Assembly: GCA_003023165.1 (NCBI GenBank)
Contig: PXSD01000124.1
Coordinates: 1-16,295 of the forward strand
Direction of reading: 5' to 3'
Length of the DNA: 16,295 nt
Source of the DNA: Halobacteriales archaeon QS_9_67_15
GTDB lineage: Archaea; Halobacteriota; Halobacteria; Halobacteriales; Haloarculaceae
Shown here in pieces: positions 13,528-16,295 of the stretch. The position numbers and the translations under genes were made by a program. The number at the start of each line of letters is the position of its first letter. The first letter of the stretch is position 1. The notes under the pieces are model-generated. The model was not told the DNA's origin. It searched no databases and was given only the letters and a program-made list of their open reading frames with translations.

Positions 13528-13731
13528 ATGGCAAAGAGTCGCAAACAGACGAACCCGTTCGAGCGACTTCGAGACCACTATCAGCAGGTCGAGACGGAGT
13601 GTCCGGAGTGCGGGTACGAAACGGCGGACTCCGACTGGAAGTCGACGACGGACGGGAGCGAAGTCCGGTACCAGCGCATGCGTGAGAACTGCGGATACGT
13701 ACACATGCGGTCAGTCACAATTTCGAGATGA
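13528..13731 (+). CDS. CPxCG-type zinc-finger micro-protein with a degenerate second knuckle
   Basis: This 67-residue protein begins MAKSRKQTNPFERLRDHY and has one zinc knuckle, ECPECGYE (24-31; Cys25, Cys28). From memory it resembles the haloarchaeal HVO_0649-like micro-protein family, which has NPFERL-like starts and a second CPxCG knuckle. Here that second knuckle reads MRENCGYV (51-58): only Cys55 is left, and Arg52 (CGT at 13681) stands where the first Cys is expected, one transition from TGT. His59 nearby might substitute as a ligand. Four-ligand zinc binding is therefore doubtful. Family roles are mostly unknown. The start is set by the TATA spacing. Confidence 0.72.
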   Translation: MAKSRKQTNPFERLRDHYQQVETECPECGYETADSDWKSTTDGSEVRYQRMRENCGYVHMRSVTISR

Positions 13732-13908
13732 GGTCGTCTCGGTCCGGGTTTCACTGGCTATCGAGCGACTGCTGTGTCGGAGGTACCAGTCGTCGTCGGA
13801 GTTTGCGGACCTGACAGGCTTTCGCCCAGCGGCTGAATGGACCCGTTTTTGGCAGCTTCCGTAAGCCTCATCCACACTCTGATGTGCGTATAGTGCTTTC
13901 GGTCAGTT
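13732..13908. other. Intergenic stretch, possible gene remnant
   Basis: There is no complete gene. A plus-strand frame from about 13736 to 13864 reads VSLAIERLLCRRYQSSSEFA, then DLTGFRPAAEWTRFWQL, with no start codon, which could be a decayed fragment or chance. A GTATAG sequence at 13888-13893 is close to the next ATG (13909) but at 16-21 bases is not at the usual spacing. Confidence 0.25.
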
Positions 13909-15156
13909 ATGATGGATAAGCGCGTGTCTCGTCGCAGTCTCCTCGCAGTAGTGGCCGTTTCCGGCTCGGTAGCTGGCTGTGCTGGTGTGACCGAAGGAGA
14001 CTCCGACCCGGTCTCATCCGGTGACCCGTCATCGTCTGGAACACTGACCGAGACCGAACAGGCAAATTCGTCGGACTCGGCGACCGGCGTCGCGGTCACC
14101 GAGACGTTCACCGACCTCTCGAACCCCTGGGGGCTCGCCTTCCTCCCCGACGAGTCCGGTCTGCTGGTGACCGAGCAGTCCGGACAGCTCCTCCTGACAG
14201 ACCCGGAATCCGGCGACCGGACCCCACTGTCGGGAGTCCCAGAGGTCCACGCTGCCGGCCAGGGTGGGCTAATGGACGTGACGGTACACCCGGACTTCGA
14301 ATCGAACGACTTCGTCTACCTCACGTACTCCGTCGCGGGCGACGGTGGTTCGACCACGCGGGTCGGCCATGGGCGACTGGACCGGGGCCAGGATCGGCTC
14401 GCCGACTTCGAACCGGTCTACACTGCCCGTCCGTTCGTCGAATCGAACGGCCACTACGGCTCGCGGGCGGTCTTCGACAGCGAGGGGTACCTCTACGTCA
14501 GCGTCGGCGACCGACAGTTCAAGAACTTCGGTCCGGACCACGTCGGTCAGTCGCTCGACGACGACCTCGGCTCGGTGCTGCGGCTACACGACGACGGGTC
14601 CGTCCCCGACTCGAACCCGTTCCTCGACGACTCGGACGCCTCGAACGCGGTGTTCACCTACGGCAATCGGAACCCGCAGGGGCTCGCGATACGTCCCGAG
14701 ACTGGCGCAGTGTGGGAGACGGAGTACGGCGAACGCGACGGCGACGAGATAAACGTCCTCGAGGCGGGCGGCAACTACGGCTGGCCCATCGCGGACAACT
14801 CCTGTAAGTACGGTAGCGACGAAGAGGTCGGCGTTCCCCACGAGGAGCGCGAGGGGGTCGTCGCGCCGGTCTACGGGTGGCCCTGCGGGAGCGGCGGTTT
14901 CCCGCCAAGCGGCACCACCTTCTACGACGGCGACGCGTTCACCGACTGGCGCGGAGACCTGTTCGTCGCCGGCACGGCGGGCCGGTCCCTCGCGCACTTC
15001 ACGGTCGACGGTCGCGAAGTAACGGAAGTAGAACCGCTACTGGCTGACCGGAACCAGCGTATCCGTGACGTGACGGTGTCGCCGGTTTCGGGCTACCTCT
15101 ACGTAGCGGTGGACGCCGATAGCGCGCCGATATACCGTATCGCGCCCGACGAGTGA
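13909..15156 (+). CDS. PQQ-type aldose sugar dehydrogenase, Tat lipoprotein
   Basis: This 415-residue protein belongs to the soluble glucose/sorbosone dehydrogenase family (YliI-like), beta-propeller enzymes that oxidise aldoses with PQQ and pass electrons to carriers. The N-terminus has a twin-arginine motif (VSRRSLLAVVAVSGS, 6-20) and a lipobox VAGC with Cys24, followed by a Ser/Thr/Asp/Glu linker to about residue 60. It is thus exported folded by Tat and lipid-anchored outside the cell. Family motifs are NPWGLAFLPDES (72-83), GQGGLMDVTVHPDF (117-130), SNGHYGSRAVFD (179-190) with the candidate catalytic His182, YLYVSVGDR (194-202), LGSVLRLHDDGSVPDSNPF (220-238), YGNRNPQGLA (251-260) and GGNYGWP (287-293). 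Two ATG codons in tandem (13909 and 13912) precede DKRVSRR. No PQQ biosynthesis gene is in the window. Confidence 0.88.
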   Translation: MMDKRVSRRSLLAVVAVSGSVAGCAGVTEGDSDPVSSGDPSSSGTLTETEQANSSDSATGVAVTETFTDLSNPWGLAFLPDESGLLVTEQSGQLLLTDPESGDRTPLSGVPEVHAAGQGGLMDVTVHPDFESNDFVYLTYSVAGDGGSTTRVGHGRLDRGQDRLADFEPVYTARPFVESNGHYGSRAVFDSEGYLYVSVGDRQFKNFGPDHVGQSLDDDLGSVLRLHDDGSVPDSNPFLDDSDASNAVFTYGNRNPQGLAIRPETGAVWETEYGERDGDEINVLEAGGNYGWPIADNSCKYGSDEEVGVPHEEREGVVAPVYGWPCGSGGFPPSGTTFYDGDAFTDWRGDLFVAGTAGRSLAHFTVDGREVTEVEPLLADRNQRIRDVTVSPVSGYLYVAVDADSAPIYRIAPDE

Positions 15157-15500
15157 ATCCAGATCAGGCCTCGGTCCGGCTGGTCTCGGTCTCGTCCGGA
15201 TCGGTCATCGGCGTAATGGGAGCGAAGCGGGCGTGGCGGGCGTTCGCTCAGCGGCTGCACGGACCGTCCTTTCGGGGGTGAGGAGACCGAATTCGGACGC
15301 CTGAAATAGCGGTTTTTCCGTTGCTCGCCGAGGACTGTCGGACTGACCACGACTCTCACGGCGGGAGATGGCGGTCGTAGATGTTTCGACGGTGACCGAC
15401 GGCTTCGACACGTTCCGGAAGTCTTGCGAATAAAAAGGGACGTATGCAGCAGTCGCCGGACTCCCGAAGCGTTTTCAACTCCGGTCAAGTACTGAGGCAC
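15157..15500. other. Gene-poor intergenic stretch with a possible 3' gene remnant
   Basis: No complete gene is seen in these 344 bases. On the minus strand, 15247 to 15164 is an open frame with strong codon bias. It reads HARFAPITPMTDP, then DETETSRTEA and a TGA at 15166-15164; upstream of 15247 the frame is stopped at 15250-15248. It may be the tail of a lost gene. Near the right end, AATAAAAA (15429-15436) is a TATA-like element, followed at 15472-15478 by TTTTCAA. Confidence 0.35.
15429..15436 (+). promoter_or_regulatory. Possible TATA box of the hicB-hicA pair
   Basis: AATAAAAA would place transcription near 15455-15462, downstream of an in-frame ATG at 15444, so that ATG is unlikely to be used. 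The ATG at 15501 is then favoured. TTTTCAA at 15472-15478, 23-29 bases before 15501, is an alternative box. Confidence 0.4.
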
Positions 15501-15782
15501 ATGGCACGGGCTGACACCGGCGATTCGGATTCAGGACGGCGAGAGATTCGTCTCGTCAGAGAGGAAGACGGTCGGTGGTCAGCGATAGACGAAGGCGTAG
15601 GTGTGGCAAGTCAGGGCGAAACTCGCTCCAGGGCGCTCGCCAATCTGGACGAAGCAGTCGCACTGCACAGGGGGGAGATCGGGGAACTAGTGACGGATGC
15701 GGATCTGCGCGATCTCGGTATCGACCCTGACACGGTTCCGGATGAACCACAGGAGCCCGATGCACCGTGGTTTTCTGAGTAA
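15501..15782 (+). CDS. hicB: HicB-family antitoxin
   Basis: This 93-residue protein is the likely antitoxin of a type II toxin-antitoxin pair; HicB proteins bind the HicA toxin and the operon promoter. The pattern REIRLVREEDGRWSAIDEGV (14-33), then GVASQGETRSRALANLDEAV (33-52), is the partially degraded RNase H-like HicB domain typical of haloarchaea. The tail (DLRDLGIDPDTVPDEPQEP) is acidic. ATG at 15501 (MARADTGD) is preferred to the in-frame ATG at 15444 on promoter spacing and because the domain needs no more. The gene is followed after 2 bases by hicA. It lacks a clear separate DNA-binding domain. Confidence 0.8.
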   Translation: MARADTGDSDSGRREIRLVREEDGRWSAIDEGVGVASQGETRSRALANLDEAVALHRGEIGELVTDADLRDLGIDPDTVPDEPQEPDAPWFSE

Positions 15783-15784
15783 CT

Positions 15785-16126
15785 GTGCCCGCCCCGTATT
15801 CATCTCGGGAACTCGTGAACGCGCTTACCGAAATGGGATACCAGCCAGTTAACCGAGCTGGCAGCCATCTCAAACTCCGCTACGTCCATCCGGAAACCAG
15901 CGAAGTCCGAAACGTTACAATCCCGATGGGGAAAGAAATCAGCGGTGACACGCTGCGTACTATCGCCACTCAGTGTGGCGCTGAGGACTTCCAGCGGTGG
16001 TGTGACTGGATCGATGACATTCTCCGAGGCTGTGCTGAACTCACCCTCTGTACTGGACGGATCGGTAGATACCACAGAACAGTACCGGAATCGCGCGTTC
16101 ACGTCGATCCCCTCGAATGGGAGTGA
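15785..16126 (+). CDS. hicA: HicA-family toxin with a C-terminal extension
   Basis: HicA toxins are small double-stranded RNA-binding-fold mRNA interferases. The 113-residue protein has the family core in residues 1-79: SSRELVNALTEMGYQPVNRA, the catalytic GSHLKLRY (His28), HPETSEVRNVTIPMG, DTLRTIATQCGAEDF and RWCDWID. The predicted start is GTG at 15785, just 2 bases after the hicB stop. Haloarchaeal relatives, from memory, end soon after the WID segment, while this one continues about 33 residues (LRGCAELTLC to HVDPLEWE). That tail uses AGA codons and has lower third-position GC, so it looks like read-through of a lost stop. Whether the toxin still works is unknown. Confidence 0.78.
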   Translation: MPAPYSSRELVNALTEMGYQPVNRAGSHLKLRYVHPETSEVRNVTIPMGKEISGDTLRTIATQCGAEDFQRWCDWIDDILRGCAELTLCTGRIGRYHRTVPESRVHVDPLEWE

Positions 16127-16295
16127 CAACCGACCCCGCGTGACTTCGCAAGGGGCACACAGTAGAACAGTCAACGATCGATTGATTTGGGACGTCTCGT
16201 TCGGGTATCGAAGTGCGCGAATCGAAACTGCCGTTTCGAACCAGATAACGACACATATCGCCGCTACCCGTCGATTTTCGCTTCCACGGGCGTGG

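Noticed and set aside
16127..16295. A 71-residue minus-strand frame at 16041-16256
   Set aside because: It has no recognisable motif, overlaps the hicA tail, and has poor codon bias. I see nothing else in 16127-16295.
1..16295. CRISPR array or a complete insertion sequence
   Set aside because: No regularly spaced direct repeats and no transposase were seen on either strand; only short inverted repeats and possible remnants were found.

Overview
The window looks like a haloarchaeal chromosome (class Halobacteria). It has very high GC with strong third-position GC bias, acidic proteins, and TATA boxes about 25-31 bases before start codons, as expected for leaderless archaeal transcripts. It also has families typical of haloarchaea: UPF0058, a CPxCG zinc-finger micro-protein, a ribbon-helix-helix micro-protein and a Tat lipoprotein. 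Genus cannot be told from the sequence alone.

Left edge (1-341): mostly non-coding, with a coding-like stretch on the minus strand that runs off the edge and has no visible start codon. A minus-strand block follows: a dual-specificity phosphatase-like protein, a winged-helix regulator and an NRDE/TANGO2-family protein. The last carries an apparent low-complexity insertion. The regulator and NRDE genes have their own TATA boxes.

The core (2193-11712, minus strand) is a menaquinone biosynthesis cluster in transcription order menF, menD, then menB, menA, menC, menE. menF and MenD make isochorismate and SEPHCHC; MenC makes o-succinylbenzoate; MenE activates it with CoA; MenB closes the naphthoate ring; MenA attaches the polyprenyl tail in the membrane. 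menA-menC-menE are joined by two 4-base overlaps. menF and menD are separated by a 21-codon mini-ORF that overlaps both by 4 bases. No menH, thioesterase (menI) or methyltransferase (menG/ubiE) is seen in the window. Between menD and menB sit a minus-strand RidA-family gene, which has an in-frame amber codon in what looks like its native N-terminus and lacks the catalytic Arg, and a plus-strand membrane-anchored J-domain protein.

The right part (11884-16126, plus strand) has small and accessory genes: a ribbon-helix-helix micro-protein, a UPF0058 protein, an enoyl-CoA hydratase, a degenerate zinc-finger micro-protein, a PQQ-type sugar dehydrogenase lipoprotein, and a hicB-hicA toxin-antitoxin pair whose toxin has an unusual C-terminal tail. 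Gaps of 100-340 bases hold inverted repeats and possible gene remnants.

I do not see a clearly new multi-gene system. The most interesting items are the RidA anomaly inside a menaquinone cluster without menH, the doubly overlapping mini-ORF between menF and menD, the membrane J-protein, and several decayed or altered motifs.
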